The notes: generated by a model not told the origin, from the letters alone. A stretch of DNA of 64,000 nucleotides from Proluteimonas luteida (GCF_021191695.1 NZ_JAIWPT010000012.1:1-64000); one strand, 5' to 3'. Positions 26,747 to 36,473 are shown, numbered from the stretch's first letter. Made by a program: numbers and translations.

Positions 26747-28237
26747 ATGGACCAGTTCCTCACCGCCCTCAACGGCCTGATCTGGAGCAAGGCGCTGATC
26801 GCGCTTTGCCTGGGCGCCGGCCTGTGGTTCTCGTTCCGTACCCGCTTCATGCAGGTGCGCGGCTTCATCGAGATGACCCGGCTGACCTTCACCGGCCACA
26901 GTTCGGATGCGGGCGTGTCCTCGTTCCAGGCGCTGGCGCTGTCGATGTCCGGGCGCATCGGCATCGGCAACATCGCCGGCGTCGCCACCGCGATCGCCTT
27001 CGGCGGGCCCGGCGCGGTGTTTTGGATGTGGGTCATGGGCTTCCTCGGCGCGTCGACGTCGTTCGTCGAGTGCTGCCTGGCGCAGATCTACAAGGAGAAG
27101 GACAACCAGGGCAAGTACCGCGGCGGTCCGGCCTACTACATCGAGAAGGGGCTGGGCCTGAAGTGGTACGCGTGGGTGTTCGCGCTGGCGACCATCATCG
27201 CCACCGGCTTCCTGATGCCGGGCGTGCAGGCCAATGCCATCGCCGACAGCGCCAGCAATTTCTGCAACAGCGCGGCGTTCTGTCCCGACCTGTCCGGCCA
27301 GTGGCGGGGCATGGATGCCGAGTTCGCGTTCAAGCTCGGCATCGGCATCGTGGTCGGCCTGATGCTGGCATTGATCATCTTCGGCGGGCTCAAGCGCATC
27401 GCCCAGGTGGCCGAGGTGGTGGTCCCGTTCATTGCGATCGGCTACATCCTGACCGCGGTCACGATCATGGCGCTGAACATCGAGTTCCTGCCGACGATGT
27501 TCCGGATCATCTTCGAGAGCGCGTTCGGCATCCATGCGGGCTTCGGCGCGATCCTGGGCCTGGCGATCGAATGGGGCGTCAAGCGCGGCATCTACGCCAA
27601 CGAGGCCGGGCAGGGCACCGGGCCGCACGCGGCGGCGGCGGCCGAGGTCTCGCACCCGGCCAAGCAGGGCTACGTGCAGGCCTGGGCGATCTATTTCGAC
27701 ACCATGCTGATCTGCACCTCGACGGCCTTCATCGTGCTGGCGACCGGCATGTACAACGTGGTCACGCCCGACGGCGTCATGTTGCAGGAGGCCCTGCCGG
27801 GCGTGGCCGCGGGCGCCGGCTTCGTGCAGGCCGGCATCGACGCGGTGCTGCCGGGATGGGGCAACGGCTTCGTGGCGGTGGCGCTGTTCTTCTTCGCCTT
27901 CACCACGATCATGGCCTACTACTACATGGCCGAGACCAACCTGACCTACGTCAACGGCCACAAGGTGCGGCCGCTGGCGACGCTGGCGCTGCGCCTCGGC
28001 ATCGTGGCGATGACGATCTACGGCACGGTGCGTACCGCGGAGATGGCTTGGACGCTGGGCGATATCGGCGTGGGCCTGATGGCCTGGCTCAACATCGTCG
28101 CGATCCTGCTGCTGCAGAAGCCCGCGCTGCTGGCGCTGCGCGACTACGAGCGGCAGAAGAAGCTGGGCCTGGACCCGACCTTCGACCCCGATGCGCTGGG
28201 CATCCGCAACGCCGACTTCTGGCGGGGCAGGACGTGA
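26747..28237 (+). CDS. Alanine/glycine:cation symporter (AGCS family)
   Basis: The 496-residue inner-membrane protein takes up alanine or glycine with sodium or protons. SMSGRIGIGNIAGVATAIAFGGPGAVFWMW is spread over TM2-3, and ANEAGQGTGPHAAAAAEVSHP near residue 285 is the family signature region. About ten to eleven hydrophobic helices are seen, ending LNIVAILLLQKPALLALRDYE before a short cytoplasmic tail. The ATG at 26747 removes an unlikely 35-residue leader. It is a single gene; CAGAAT about 55 bp upstream may be its -10 box. Confidence 0.92.
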   Translation: MDQFLTALNGLIWSKALIALCLGAGLWFSFRTRFMQVRGFIEMTRLTFTGHSSDAGVSSFQALALSMSGRIGIGNIAGVATAIAFGGPGAVFWMWVMGFLGASTSFVECCLAQIYKEKDNQGKYRGGPAYYIEKGLGLKWYAWVFALATIIATGFLMPGVQANAIADSASNFCNSAAFCPDLSGQWRGMDAEFAFKLGIGIVVGLMLALIIFGGLKRIAQVAEVVVPFIAIGYILTAVTIMALNIEFLPTMFRIIFESAFGIHAGFGAILGLAIEWGVKRGIYANEAGQGTGPHAAAAAEVSHPAKQGYVQAWAIYFDTMLICTSTAFIVLATGMYNVVTPDGVMLQEALPGVAAGAGFVQAGIDAVLPGWGNGFVAVALFFFAFTTIMAYYYMAETNLTYVNGHKVRPLATLALRLGIVAMTIYGTVRTAEMAWTLGDIGVGLMAWLNIVAILLLQKPALLALRDYERQKKLGLDPTFDPDALGIRNADFWRGRT

Positions 28238-28298
28238 GCTCCCGGTCCTGCGGCGTGACCGGCCGTGCAGCCGGGCGATCGGGCGGCAGGGGCGCGCG

Positions 28299-29192
28299 AT
28301 GACGAAGCCGCGCTGGCCCGGCGGCGGTGGCCGTGGTGGTTCCCGCGTCCCGGCACCCGGTCGCGATGCGCCGTGGCCGGGGCGTGCACGGCCCGCGGCG
28401 ACGAGTGCTGCGCCCGCCCCGCGTGACGCCGCGCCGCAGGACGGGCCCGAGCTCGAGGACCGGCGCGAGTTGCGGCTCTACGGCCGCAACGCGGTCGACG
28501 CCGTGTTCGCGCGCCGGCCCGAGGCGATCCGCAAGGTCTATCTGCTCGAAGCGCGGATCCCGCAGCTGCAGCCGCTGCTGAAATGGTGCGCGGCCAACCG
28601 GGTCGGCTACCGCGTGGTCGCCGAGGACGACCTGCGCAGGCTCGCCGCTAGCGCGCACCACGAGGGCATCGTCGCCGACGTGCTGCGCGAGACGCCGCTG
28701 TCGCTGGGCGCGTGGCTGCAGGCGCTGCCGGACGGGCCGCAATGCGCGCTGTGGCTCGACGGCGTCGGCAACCCGCACAACCTCGGCGCGATCCTGCGCT
28801 CGGCGGCGCACTTCGGCGCCGGTGCGGTGCTGTTGCCCAAGGGTTCGCCGCTGGCGCTGTCGGGCGCCGCGGCGCGCGTGGCCGAGGGCGGCGCCGAGGC
28901 GGTGCCGTTCGTGCGCCTCGGGCGCGAGGACAACGCGCTGGCGCAGCTGCGCAGCGCCGGCTTCCAACTGGCGGCGACGGTGGTGCGCGGGGGCGACGAC
29001 CTGTTCGCCGCGCGCCTGCCCGGGCGGCTGGTCTACGTGCTCGGCGCCGAGGGCGAGGGCATGGATCCGGCACTGGCGTCAGCCTGCGACCTGCGCCTCG
29101 GGATTCCCGGCAGCGGCGCGGTCGAGAGCCTCAACGTGGCCGCGGCGACGGCGGTGCTGCTCGCGGCCTGGCGACAGACCGCCTCGTCGTAA
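28299..29192 (+). CDS. TrmH/SpoU family RNA 2'-O-methyltransferase (YfiF-like)
   Basis: The 297-residue protein has a disordered Gly/Pro/Arg-rich N-terminus (to about residue 50), a substrate-binding L30e-like domain (LRLYGRNAVDAVFARR) and a trefoil-knot SPOUT catalytic domain. Motif 1 is NPHNLGAILRSA, motif 2 is YVLGAEGEGMD, motif 3 is PGSGAVESLNVAAATAVLL. These bind S-adenosylmethionine and catalyse ribose methylation of tRNA or rRNA. The long basic N-terminal tail and sequence order resemble YfiF rather than RlmB. Target nucleotide unknown. Followed by a palindromic repeat between convergent genes. Confidence 0.88.
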   Translation: MTKPRWPGGGGRGGSRVPAPGRDAPWPGRARPAATSAAPAPRDAAPQDGPELEDRRELRLYGRNAVDAVFARRPEAIRKVYLLEARIPQLQPLLKWCAANRVGYRVVAEDDLRRLAASAHHEGIVADVLRETPLSLGAWLQALPDGPQCALWLDGVGNPHNLGAILRSAAHFGAGAVLLPKGSPLALSGAAARVAEGGAEAVPFVRLGREDNALAQLRSAGFQLAATVVRGGDDLFAARLPGRLVYVLGAEGEGMDPALASACDLRLGIPGSGAVESLNVAAATAVLLAAWRQTASS

Positions 29193-29224
29193 CGCGCGCC
29201 GGTGTGCGCGCGTTACGAACGGTA

Positions 29225-29287
29225 GGGCGAGTCTCGACCCGCCGTCCCTGTATCACGCGATGGCGGGTAGAGACCCGCCCTACGCGG
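29225..29287. repeat. Paired REP-like palindrome, second copy
   Basis: GGGCGAGTCTCGACCCGCC (29225-29243) and GGCGGGTAGAGACCCGCC (29262-29279) form the same inverted pair as at 118-175, again followed by CTACGCGG. It lies between the convergent methyltransferase and peptidase genes and may help end both transcripts. Confidence 0.8.
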
Positions 29288-29304
29288 CTTCGCGCTTGTG
29301 CGTC

Positions 29305-30765
29305 CTACGGCGCTTCGGCCTTCGGCGCGCTGCCGAAACTCTCTTCGGACTCCGCCGCCAGCCAGGCGAACACCGCGTAGGCGGCGGTGTTCTGCGCGAC
29401 CGCGTCGGGGTCGACCTTGTCGAGGGTGTCGTCGGCGTTGTGGTGCAGGTCGAAGTAGTCGGTGCCGTCCTGGCCCAGCCAGGCCCAGGCGCCGCCCTTC
29501 TGTGCCAGCGGCACGATGTCGGGGCCGGGGCCGCCCTTGTCCTGCAGGTAGTCGATGCCGAGCGGGCGCAGCACCTCGGCGATCGCGTCGCTGGTCGCGC
29601 GCTGCCCGGCCGGTGCGCTGGTGTTGAAGCCGTAGATGCGGCCGGCGCCGAAGTCGCTTTCCGCGCCGACCACGTGGCGCGCGATCACGTCGGCGCCGCC
29701 GTGCGCCTCGGCGTAGGCGCGCGCGCCGAGCAGCCCCTGCTCCTCGTTGGCGAAGGCGACCACGCGCAGGCTGCGGCGTGGGCGCTGCGGCTGCTGCGCC
29801 ACCAGGTGGCCGGCGGCCATGGTGATGCCGACACCGGATGCGTCGTCGACCGCGCCGGTGCCCAGGTCCCAGGAATCCAGGTGCCCGGCGATCAGCACGA
29901 TCTCCTCGGGGCGCTCGCGCCCGGTCAGTTCCGCGATGACGTTGTGCGAGGTGTATTCGCCGTTCCAGCCGACGTCCAGCGCCAGCCGCACCTGCACCGG
30001 GCCGAATCGCAGCAGCCGCGTCAGCTGGTCGGCGTCGGGCAGCGACAGGGCGGCCGCCGGGATCGGGGTGACGTCGGCGTCGAAGCGGGTGATGCCGGTG
30101 TTGGCGACGCGGTGCGGGCTGGTGCCGATCGAGCGCATCAGGTACGCGGCGGCGCCCTTGCGCGCGGCGATCGACGGGCCACGGCTGCGCACCGGGCCGG
30201 CCTTGCCGTAGCCGCTGCCGTCGCGGGTGCGTTCCATCGGCATGTCGACGAAGACGATCCGGCCGGCCAGCGTGGCCGGGTCGGCCGCCTCCAGCGCCTC
30301 GATGCCGTCGAAGCGCACCAGGTCCGCGCTGACGTCGCCGCCGGGGCTGCCGCCGAGCGCGGTGATCACCAGCGGCTGGGCATGTGCGCCCAGCACCGCG
30401 GCCGATTCGCTGCGCCGTTCCCACTTGGGGAAGGTCACCGGCTCGGTCCAGACCCGGTCATAGCCCAGTGCTTCGAAGCGCGCCTTCGCCCAGGCGACCG
30501 CGCGCGCGTCGGCCTCGCTGCCGGGCAGGCGCGGGCCGATCTCGGTGGTCAGCGATTCGATCAGCGTCCAGGCGGTGTCGTCGGCCAGCGCCTGTTCGCG
30601 CAGCCGCGCCGCGATGTCCAGCGTGGACTGCGGCAACGGCGCCGCCTGCGGCGCGTGCTGCTGCGCAGCCTGCCCGGACTGCGCCTGCGCGGGCGTCGCC
30701 ACCAGCAGCGCGGTCGCCAGCAGTGCGGCGGACAGGGGCTTCAGGCTCGGGGCAACGACACGCAT
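29305..30765 (-). CDS. Exported M28 family zinc aminopeptidase/carboxypeptidase Q-like
   Basis: The 486-residue protein has a signal peptide (LLATALLVATPAQAQ) and a mature part with a protease-associated insertion followed by the M28 catalytic domain. Zinc ligands and catalytic residues are in AGHLDSWDLGTGAVDDASG (His, Asp, bridging Asp), FANEEQGLLGARAY (Glu-Glu) and FDLHHNADDT (His). The family removes single amino acids from peptide ends; carboxypeptidase Q members cleave dipeptides. GGAGATC stands before the ATG at 30765. Convergent with the methyltransferase gene; acts in the periplasm or outside. Confidence 0.9.
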   Translation of the reverse strand: MRVVAPSLKPLSAALLATALLVATPAQAQSGQAAQQHAPQAAPLPQSTLDIAARLREQALADDTAWTLIESLTTEIGPRLPGSEADARAVAWAKARFEALGYDRVWTEPVTFPKWERRSESAAVLGAHAQPLVITALGGSPGGDVSADLVRFDGIEALEAADPATLAGRIVFVDMPMERTRDGSGYGKAGPVRSRGPSIAARKGAAAYLMRSIGTSPHRVANTGITRFDADVTPIPAAALSLPDADQLTRLLRFGPVQVRLALDVGWNGEYTSHNVIAELTGRERPEEIVLIAGHLDSWDLGTGAVDDASGVGITMAAGHLVAQQPQRPRRSLRVVAFANEEQGLLGARAYAEAHGGADVIARHVVGAESDFGAGRIYGFNTSAPAGQRATSDAIAEVLRPLGIDYLQDKGGPGPDIVPLAQKGGAWAWLGQDGTDYFDLHHNADDTLDKVDPDAVAQNTAAYAVFAWLAAESEESFGSAPKAEAP

Positions 30766-30841
30766 GCGGATCTCCTGCAACGGAAGCGGGTGGGGAAGAG
30801 CAAGTGGGAACACTCGGGTGGAGCGAAGGCAATCGGGTCGG

Positions 30842-30880
30842 GCAAGAACAACGGGCCGCGGCATTGTCGCCCGCGGCCCG
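30842..30880 (-). terminator. Rho-independent terminator of mscL
   Basis: CGGGCCGCGG and CCGCGGCCCG (30852-30861 and 30871-30880) form a 10-bp perfect stem with a 9-base loop. On the minus strand it is followed by TTGTTCTTG. It lies 44 bp after the mscL stop. Confidence 0.85.
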
Positions 30881-30924
30881 GTGGATGCATCGCCGGTGGC
30901 GTCCCCCGTATGGGACGGCCGGGA

Positions 30925-31338
30925 TTATTTCTGCAGCGAATCGCGGATCTGGCGCAGCAGCAGCACTTCCTCGCTCGGCTCCGGCGGCGCGGCCGGCTCC
31001 TCCGCCTTGGTGCGATGCAGGCGGTTGATCAGCTTGACCAGCAGGAAGATCGCGAACGCGACGATGACGAACTGCACCACGCTGTTGATGAACAGGCCGT
31101 AGCCCAGCACGACCGCCGGCACTTCGGTGCCGTCGGCGGCGATGGTGGCCGGTTTCAGCGTCACCGCGAGACTGGAGAAGTCGATGCCGCCGATCAGCCA
31201 GCCGATCGGCGGCATGATCACGTTGTCGACCAGCGACGAGACGATCTTTCCGAATGCGCCGCCGATCACGACACCGACCGCGAGGTCGATGACGTTGCCG
31301 CGCATCGCGAATTCCTTGAACTCCGACAGCATGCCCAT
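30925..31338 (-). CDS. mscL: Large-conductance mechanosensitive channel MscL
   Basis: The 137-residue protein is the pentameric pressure-release channel of the inner membrane. [30 protein letters not shown] is distributed over the N-terminal helix and pore-lining TM1; [17 protein letters not shown] opens the periplasmic loop; [26 protein letters not shown] contains TM2, and the [10 protein letters not shown] bundle ends the protein. Length matches the family. A clear terminator follows. Confidence 0.97.
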   Translation of the reverse strand: MGMLSEFKEFAMRGNVIDLAVGVVIGGAFGKIVSSLVDNVIMPPIGWLIGGIDFSSLAVTLKPATIAADGTEVPAVVLGYGLFINSVVQFVIVAFAIFLLVKLINRLHRTKAEEPAAPPEPSEEVLLLRQIRDSLQK

Positions 31339-31377
31339 TACCGCAGTCCTTTTCTTCTTGTTGGGAACCCGGACCGA

Positions 31378-32103
31378 CTATACCCGTGCCGGCGCGATGG
31401 TGCAGTGCAGCGCCAGCACATCGTCGAGGCGCGCGTCGCAGCGGTCGCCCGGATGCAGCGCCGCGACCCCGGCCGGCGTGCCCATGAACACCAGGTCGCC
31501 GGCACGCAGGGCGTAGAGCTTCGAGAGTTCGTGCAGGATCTCGGGCACGTCCCAGATCAGATGGTCCAGCGTCGACGACTGCCGGCGCCGGCCGTTGACG
31601 TCCAGCGTCAGCGTGCGCGGCGCAAGCGGCTCGACAGCGGCGGCCGGGACCAGGGTGCCGACCGGGGCGGATGCGTCGAAGCCCTTGGCGATGTCCCACG
31701 GCAGGCCCTTGGCCTTGGCCGCGGCCTGCAGGTCGCGGCGGGTCAGGTCCAGGCCCAGCGCATAGCCGAACACCAGCGACGGCGCCGATTCGACCGGCAG
31801 CACGCCGGCGGACGCATCCCGGCCGAGCGCGACCACCAGTTCCACCTCGTGGTGGAGCTCGGCGGTCGCCGACGGATACGGCACATCGGGTCCGGTGACC
31901 ACGGCATCGGCCGGCTTCATGAAGAACACCGGCGTGCCGCGCTCGGCCTTCGAGGCCGGCGCGGCCGCGCCCATCTCGCGCGCGTGGTCGGCGAAGTTGC
32001 GGCCGACGCAGTAGACCCTGTGGACCGGGAAGGTGCCGCCGCCCCGGACCGGAATGCGCGTGGGTGCTGGCGGGGCGACGACGTCGTGGAACGGTTCGGT
32101 CAT
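31378..32103 (-). CDS. Fumarylacetoacetate hydrolase family protein
   Basis: The 241-residue protein has the FAH fold: RVYCVGRNFADHAREMG at the start of the domain, FFMKPADAVV, the metal-binding ELHHEVELVVALG (Glu-x-Glu), FGYALGLDLTRRDLQ and FMGTPAGVAALHPGD near the end. Members hydrolyse C-C bonds in acylpyruvates or decarboxylate oxaloacetate; this single-domain, roughly 240-residue form resembles FAHD1/YcgM acylpyruvases, but the substrate is not determined. The ATG at 32103 gives MTEPFHDVV. It lies between mscL and a small membrane-protein gene, all on the minus strand. Confidence 0.9.
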   Translation of the reverse strand: MTEPFHDVVAPPAPTRIPVRGGGTFPVHRVYCVGRNFADHAREMGAAAPASKAERGTPVFFMKPADAVVTGPDVPYPSATAELHHEVELVVALGRDASAGVLPVESAPSLVFGYALGLDLTRRDLQAAAKAKGLPWDIAKGFDASAPVGTLVPAAAVEPLAPRTLTLDVNGRRRQSSTLDHLIWDVPEILHELSKLYALRAGDLVFMGTPAGVAALHPGDRCDARLDDVLALHCTIAPARV

Positions 32104-32197
32104 GACGGGTACTCGCGGCGACGCGGGCGCCGCACGGGCGAAGGTGCCCGGGTGGGGAAAGCGCGGGCGGGCCTGCCGCGGCGGGCGCCGTGGACGG

Positions 32198-32494
32198 TCA
32201 GCGCAGCAGCGGCTCGTCGCGTTCGCGCACGACGCGGTATTCGGCATCGACGATGTGCGCGTCGCGGGCCGGCGTGGCGCGCGGGCGCAGCAGCAGGCGG
32301 CGGGCGAGTCCCAGCAGGATCATCGCCGCGCCGACGAACAGGCCCAGCACCAGCAGCACGCCCAGCAGCGCCACACCGATCAGCCCCAGCGCCAGGCGCA
32401 GCAGCGGATGCCGGGGCTTGCGCGGCGCGAACATCGCGCGCACGCCGGAGGCATCGAAACGGGCATGGAGATCGCTGAAGAAGGCGTTGGACAT
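32198..32494 (-). CDS. Small membrane protein of unknown function
   Basis: The 98-residue protein has two closely spaced hydrophobic helices in residues 29-68 (LLRLALGLIGVALLGVLLV and FVGAAMILLGLARRLLL) between an N-terminus MSNAFFSDLHARFD and a charged C-terminal tail ending VVRERDEPLLR with IVDAEYRV. The tail resembles short cytoplasmic tails with a YRVV motif of several Xanthomonad small membrane proteins; no known domain is seen. It is divergent from the Rieske gene across 80 bp. Confidence 0.75.
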   Translation of the reverse strand: MSNAFFSDLHARFDASGVRAMFAPRKPRHPLLRLALGLIGVALLGVLLVLGLFVGAAMILLGLARRLLLRPRATPARDAHIVDAEYRVVRERDEPLLR

Positions 32495-32574
32495 GGGCAG
32501 CTGGCGGCTCGTGACACAATGGGGACCATCCGGTCGACCCCGTCAGTATCGGTCGACGCGCCGCTGGAGTTGTA

Positions 32575-32928
32575 ATGCCTTCGTTAAATCCGCGTGATAG
32601 GACGGCGCCTTTGCTGGCGCTCGACGCGATCGCCGATGGCGGTTTCGCCGAAGTCGAGGTCGACCTCGACGGCGACGCCGAATCGCTGCTGCTGTACCGC
32701 GACGGTGCGGCCGTACGCGGCTGGCTCAACATCTGCCCGCATGCCGGCCGCCGGCTCGACTGGGCGCCGGGCCAGTTCCTGAAGTCGAAGGACGGCCACG
32801 TGGTGTGCGCTGCGCATGGCGCGAGCTTCGAACTGGGCGACGGCCTGTGCGTGGCGGGGCCCTGCAAGGGCGAGTCGCTGCGCGCGGTGCCGCTCACGGT
32901 CCGCGATGGGCAGGTGCTGCTCGCCTGA
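32575..32928 (+). CDS. Rieske [2Fe-2S] ferredoxin-like protein
   Basis: This 117-residue soluble protein has both Rieske ligand boxes, CPHAGRRLDW (Cys54, His56) and CAAHGASF (Cys78, His81), holding a [2Fe-2S] cluster with two Cys and two His. The extra loop Cys pair that makes a disulfide in bc1-type Rieske proteins is absent, so a low-potential ferredoxin of dioxygenase or nitrite-reductase type is more likely. No oxygenase gene is adjacent. It stands alone, divergent from a small membrane-protein gene and convergent with the SLC13 transporter. Confidence 0.9.
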   Translation: MPSLNPRDRTAPLLALDAIADGGFAEVEVDLDGDAESLLLYRDGAAVRGWLNICPHAGRRLDWAPGQFLKSKDGHVVCAAHGASFELGDGLCVAGPCKGESLRAVPLTVRDGQVLLA

Positions 32929-32976
32929 ACGGGTCCGGGCGTGGGGCCGGAGACGGCTCCGCCTGCATGCGTGTTC

Positions 32977-34839
32977 TCAGAACAGCAGGTTGACCATCAC
33001 CACCACGATCACCGTGTACATCAGCGAGATCGGCAAGCCGATCTTCCACAGCTCGCGCGCCTTGTAGCCGGCCGGGCCGGTGATCATCGACATCACCGGG
33101 TTGGACTGGGTCATGAAGTTGTTCGAGGCCGACAGCGCGACGATCAGCGCGAACGCGGTCGGGTTGCCGCCGACCGCCAGTGCCAGGTTGATCGCCAGCG
33201 GCACGACGACGATCGTCGCGCCGACGTGGCTGATGACCAGCGAGAACGCCGCGGTCAACAGCGCCACCGCCACCTCCAGCAGCCAGATCGGCACGCCCTC
33301 GGGCAGGCGCTCGATGGTGTGGCCGGCGACCCAGGCCGCGGCGCCGCTGCCGTCCATCGCCCAGCCCAGCGGGATCAGGCAGGCCATCAGGAATACGGTC
33401 TTCCAGTTGATCGCCCCGTAGGCCTCGTCCATCTTCAGCACGCCGAACACCAGCATGCCGGCGACGCCGGCCATCAGCGCGATCGAGGTCGGCACCCGCG
33501 CCGACAGCGCGATCAGCATCGTCACCGCGAAGATCGCCATCGCGACCTTGAACTTGTGCGGGCGCTGCTCGCCCTTGGGGTAGTCGGTGACGACGACGAA
33601 ATCCAGTGACTTCGCGGTCCGTGCCAGGTCCTGCCAGATGCTGTGCACGACCAGCATGTCGCCGGCGCGCAGCGCGGTGTTGCGGATGTTGTCGCGCAGT
33701 ACCGTCTTGTCGCGGTTGATCGCCAGCAGGCGCAGGCCGTACTTGCGGCGCAGCTCCAGGTCGCCCGGGGTCTTGCCGATGAACTTCGAGGTCGGCGGCA
33801 CCACGGCCTCGGCGATGCCGGCCCGGCTCGGGTTGAACAGGTCGCCGAAGTTGCGCAGCCGCGTGCTCATGCGCAGGAACTGGTTCTGGGCGAAGTCGGC
33901 GACCTGCTGGCGCGGGCCCATCGCGCCGATCACGCTGCCCACCCAGATGCGCGCATCCGGCGGCGGCGCCAGCCGCGATTCGTTGTCGGTCTTCAGCGCC
34001 AGCAGCACCGGCGCGTCGTGGATCGCCTCGGCCTCGCCGAAGGTCATGCCGACCAGCGGGCTGTCGGCGCCGACCACCAGTTCGAACACGTCGCCCTCGA
34101 TGCCGTAGGCGCTGGCGAAGTAGCTCTGGGTGCGCGCCGGGGTCACGTTGCTCTCGCCGCCGTCGCCGTCCTCCTCGCGCAGCTCGCGGTTGCCGCGGAA
34201 ATGGAAGTAGGCCAGGCTCGATGCCAGCAGCACCAGGCCGATCGGCATCGGCGCGAACATGTTCAGCGATTCCAGCGTCGCCGAGCCCGACGGCAGGTTG
34301 GCGTTGGCCGCCGTCAGCAGGTCGTTGAGCAGGATCAGCGGCGAGTTGCCGACCATCGTCAGGGTGCCGCCCATGACGATCGCCACCGCGATCGGCAGCA
34401 GCAGCTGCGCCAGCCGCAGCCCGGAGCGCGACGCCAGCCGCGAGGCGACCGGCATGTACAGCGCCATCACCGACGGGTTCTGCATCAGCGAGGAGTTCAG
34501 GCCGGCGATCGCCGAGGTCAGCAGCAGCATGCGGTCCTCGACCCCCTTCGAGCGCCGCAGCAGCCAGCCGGCCAGCCGGTTCAGCGCGCCGGTGCGGTCC
34601 AGGCCGGTGCCGAGGATCATCGTCGCGATCACGCTGATCACCGCGTTCGACGAGAAGCCGTTGAACACGTCCTCGGGCGCGACCAGCCCGGTCAGGCCCA
34701 GCATCACCAGCACCACCAGCGCGACCAGGTCCGCGCGCACGCGCTGGAACAGGAACAGCACCATCGTCAGGCCGACCAGGGCCAGGACGATCTTCATGTC
34801 GGTGGTGAGGACGAGCCCGGTGTCCATCAGCGCTGGCAT
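32977..34839 (-). CDS. SLC13/DASS family transporter with TrkA-C domains
   Basis: The 620-residue inner-membrane protein has a DASS anion-transporter core in two halves and a soluble insert of about 200 residues in the middle. FNGFSSNAVISVIATMILGTGL and SLMQNPSVMALYMPVA mark the first half; GGTLTMVGNSPLILLND is the SNT-type substrate loop; the insert (YGIEGDVFELVVGADSPL and GDLELRRKYGLRLLAI) carries two TrkA-C ligand-binding domains; the second half includes VISHVGATIVVVPLA and SASNNFMTQSNPV. This form transports dicarboxylates or sulfate. Start may be at 34839 or 34827. Confidence 0.9.
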   Translation of the reverse strand: MPALMDTGLVLTTDMKIVLALVGLTMVLFLFQRVRADLVALVVLVMLGLTGLVAPEDVFNGFSSNAVISVIATMILGTGLDRTGALNRLAGWLLRRSKGVEDRMLLLTSAIAGLNSSLMQNPSVMALYMPVASRLASRSGLRLAQLLLPIAVAIVMGGTLTMVGNSPLILLNDLLTAANANLPSGSATLESLNMFAPMPIGLVLLASSLAYFHFRGNRELREEDGDGGESNVTPARTQSYFASAYGIEGDVFELVVGADSPLVGMTFGEAEAIHDAPVLLALKTDNESRLAPPPDARIWVGSVIGAMGPRQQVADFAQNQFLRMSTRLRNFGDLFNPSRAGIAEAVVPPTSKFIGKTPGDLELRRKYGLRLLAINRDKTVLRDNIRNTALRAGDMLVVHSIWQDLARTAKSLDFVVVTDYPKGEQRPHKFKVAMAIFAVTMLIALSARVPTSIALMAGVAGMLVFGVLKMDEAYGAINWKTVFLMACLIPLGWAMDGSGAAAWVAGHTIERLPEGVPIWLLEVAVALLTAAFSLVISHVGATIVVVPLAINLALAVGGNPTAFALIVALSASNNFMTQSNPVMSMITGPAGYKARELWKIGLPISLMYTVIVVVMVNLLF

Positions 34840-34926
34840 CGGCCGGTCGCGGGCGCCGGGGACGGCCCGCCCGGTGCGGCGGGCACCGGCTGTGGTTGCG
34901 CGCGTCCTGCGTCCCCGTTCAAGTGA

Positions 34927-35679
34927 CTACCGCTCCCCGGCCTGCGGCACGCGGTCGTAGAGCAGATCCCAGACCCCATGGCCCAGGCGCTGGCCGCGGC
35001 TCTCGAAATGGGTCTGCGGCCGCCACGGCGGACGCGGCAGGTGCCCGCGCGCGCCGGCGCGGTTGTGCAGGCCATCGGTGGCGTCGAGCACGTCCCACAT
35101 CTGCTCGGCATAGTCCTGCCAATCGGTCGCCAGGTGCAAGCGGCCGCCGGGCGCGAGCTTGCGCACCAGCAGCGCGGCGAACGCCGGCTGCACCAGGCGG
35201 CGCTTGTTGTGGCGCTTCTTGTGCCAGGGATCGGGGAAGTAGATGCGCACCTCGTCGAGCGCGCTGTCGGCGATCTCGTTCTCGAGCACCTCGACCGCGT
35301 CGTGGTGGTAGACGCGGACGTGGTCGCTGCCGTCCTCGGCCAGCGCGTTGAGCAGGCGGCCGACGCCGGGCGCGTGCACCTCGATGCCGATGTGGTCGCG
35401 GTCCGGGTCCTGGCGCGCGGAGAAGCGCAGCGCCTCGCCATTGCCGAAGCCGATCTCCAGGATCCGCGGCGCATGGCGGCCGAAGGTGGCGTCGAGATCG
35501 CGCGGCCGGCCGCTGTAGTCGAGGCCGAAGCGCGGCCAGGCCTCGTCGAACGCGCGCTGCTGCGCCGGCGTGAAGCGGCCCTGGCGCAGCACGAAGCTGC
35601 GGATCTCGCGCCGGCCCTCGGTCACGGTGAACGGCTTGGGCGGCGCTTTGGCGCCATCGCTGGCGAAGGGATCGGTCAC
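34927..35679 (-). CDS. trmB: tRNA (guanine46-N7)-methyltransferase TrmB
   Basis: The 250-residue enzyme methylates N7 of G46 in tRNA. The N-terminal [18 protein letters not shown] is typical of gammaproteobacterial Trm[14 protein letters not shown] is the S-adenosylmethionine loop, [19 protein letters not shown] the signature and catalytic region (DPWxKxRH), and the end contains [19 protein letters not shown]. It starts within the last codons of thiG (ATGA overlap, 35676-35679), so the two are co-translated. Confidence 0.97.
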   Translation of the reverse strand: MTDPFASDGAKAPPKPFTVTEGRREIRSFVLRQGRFTPAQQRAFDEAWPRFGLDYSGRPRDLDATFGRHAPRILEIGFGNGEALRFSARQDPDRDHIGIEVHAPGVGRLLNALAEDGSDHVRVYHHDAVEVLENEIADSALDEVRIYFPDPWHKKRHNKRRLVQPAFAALLVRKLAPGGRLHLATDWQDYAEQMWDVLDATDGLHNRAGARGHLPRPPWRPQTHFESRGQRLGHGVWDLLYDRVPQAGER

Positions 35680-36473
35680 GCGATCAACCCGTCGATCGGC
35701 GACGAGGCCGAGGCGAAGCGCTTGCGCGGGATGCGCCCGGCCAGGAATGCCTCGCGTCCGGCCTCGACCGCCTTGCGCATCGCCGAGGCCATCAGCACCG
35801 GGTCGCGCGCGCCGGCGATCGCGGTGTTCATCAGCACGCCGTCACAGCCCAGCTCCATCGCGATCGCCGCGTCCGAGGCGGTGCCGACGCCGGCGTCGAC
35901 GATGATCGGCACCTTGGCGTTCTCGATGATCTCCAGCAGGTTGTACCGGTTCTGGATACCCAGGCCCGATCCGATCGGTGCGGCCAGCGGCATCACCGCG
36001 GCGCAGCCGATCTCCTCCAGGCGCTTGGCCAGGATCGGGTCGTCGGAGGTGTAGACCATGACGTCGAAGCCGTCGGCGACCAGCTGTTCGGCGGCCTTCA
36101 GGGTCTGGATCACGTCCGGGTACAGGGTCTTCCGGTCGCCCAGCACTTCCAGCTTGGTCAGGTTGTGGCCGTCGAGCAGTTCGCGTGCCAGCCGGCAGGT
36201 GCGCACCGCGTCCTCGGCGGTATAGCAACCGGCGGTGTTGGGCAGGATGGTGTAGCGCCCGGGCGGCAGCACGTCGAGCAGGTTCGGCTCGCCCGGGTTC
36301 TGGCCGATGTTCGTGCGGCGGATCGCCACGGTGACGATCTCGGCACCGGCGGCCTCGGTCGCGGCGCGGGTCTCGTCGAGGTCGCGGAACTTGCCGGTGC
36401 CGGTCAGCAGGCGGGAACGGTAGGTCTTGCCGGCGACCGTCAGGCCGGCATCTGGCGTCGGGGAGGTGCTCAT
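35676..36473 (-). CDS. thiG: Thiazole synthase ThiG
   Basis: The 265-residue TIM-barrel enzyme builds the thiazole of thiamine from deoxyxylulose phosphate, dehydroglycine and ThiS-bound sulfur. The Schiff-base Lys is Lys107 in [30 protein letters not shown] and [16 protein letters not shown] are phosphate-binding regions, and [15 protein letters not shown] ends the active site. The small sulfur carrier ThiS is usually encoded just upstream, but only 93 bp separate thiG from tonB here, so thiS must lie elsewhere. trmB overlaps its end by 4 bp. Confidence 0.95.
   Translation of the reverse strand: MSTSPTPDAGLTVAGKTYRSRLLTGTGKFRDLDETRAATEAAGAEIVTVAIRRTNIGQNPGEPNLLDVLPPGRYTILPNTAGCYTAEDAVRTCRLARELLDGHNLTKLEVLGDRKTLYPDVIQTLKAAEQLVADGFDVMVYTSDDPILAKRLEEIGCAAVMPLAAPIGSGLGIQNRYNLLEIIENAKVPIIVDAGVGTASDAAIAMELGCDGVLMNTAIAGARDPVLMASAMRKAVEAGREAFLAGRIPRKRFASASSPIDGLIA

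Noticed and set aside
23094..26780. 1200-codon open frame overlapping the RND pump in another phase
   Set aside because: Arg/Ala-rich composition typical of out-of-phase GC-rich DNA; the pump frame has all family motifs.
29193..29224. tRNA or other structured RNA among the intergenic hairpins
   Set aside because: Hairpins found are palindromic repeats or terminators; no cloverleaf or known RNA motif could be recognised by eye.
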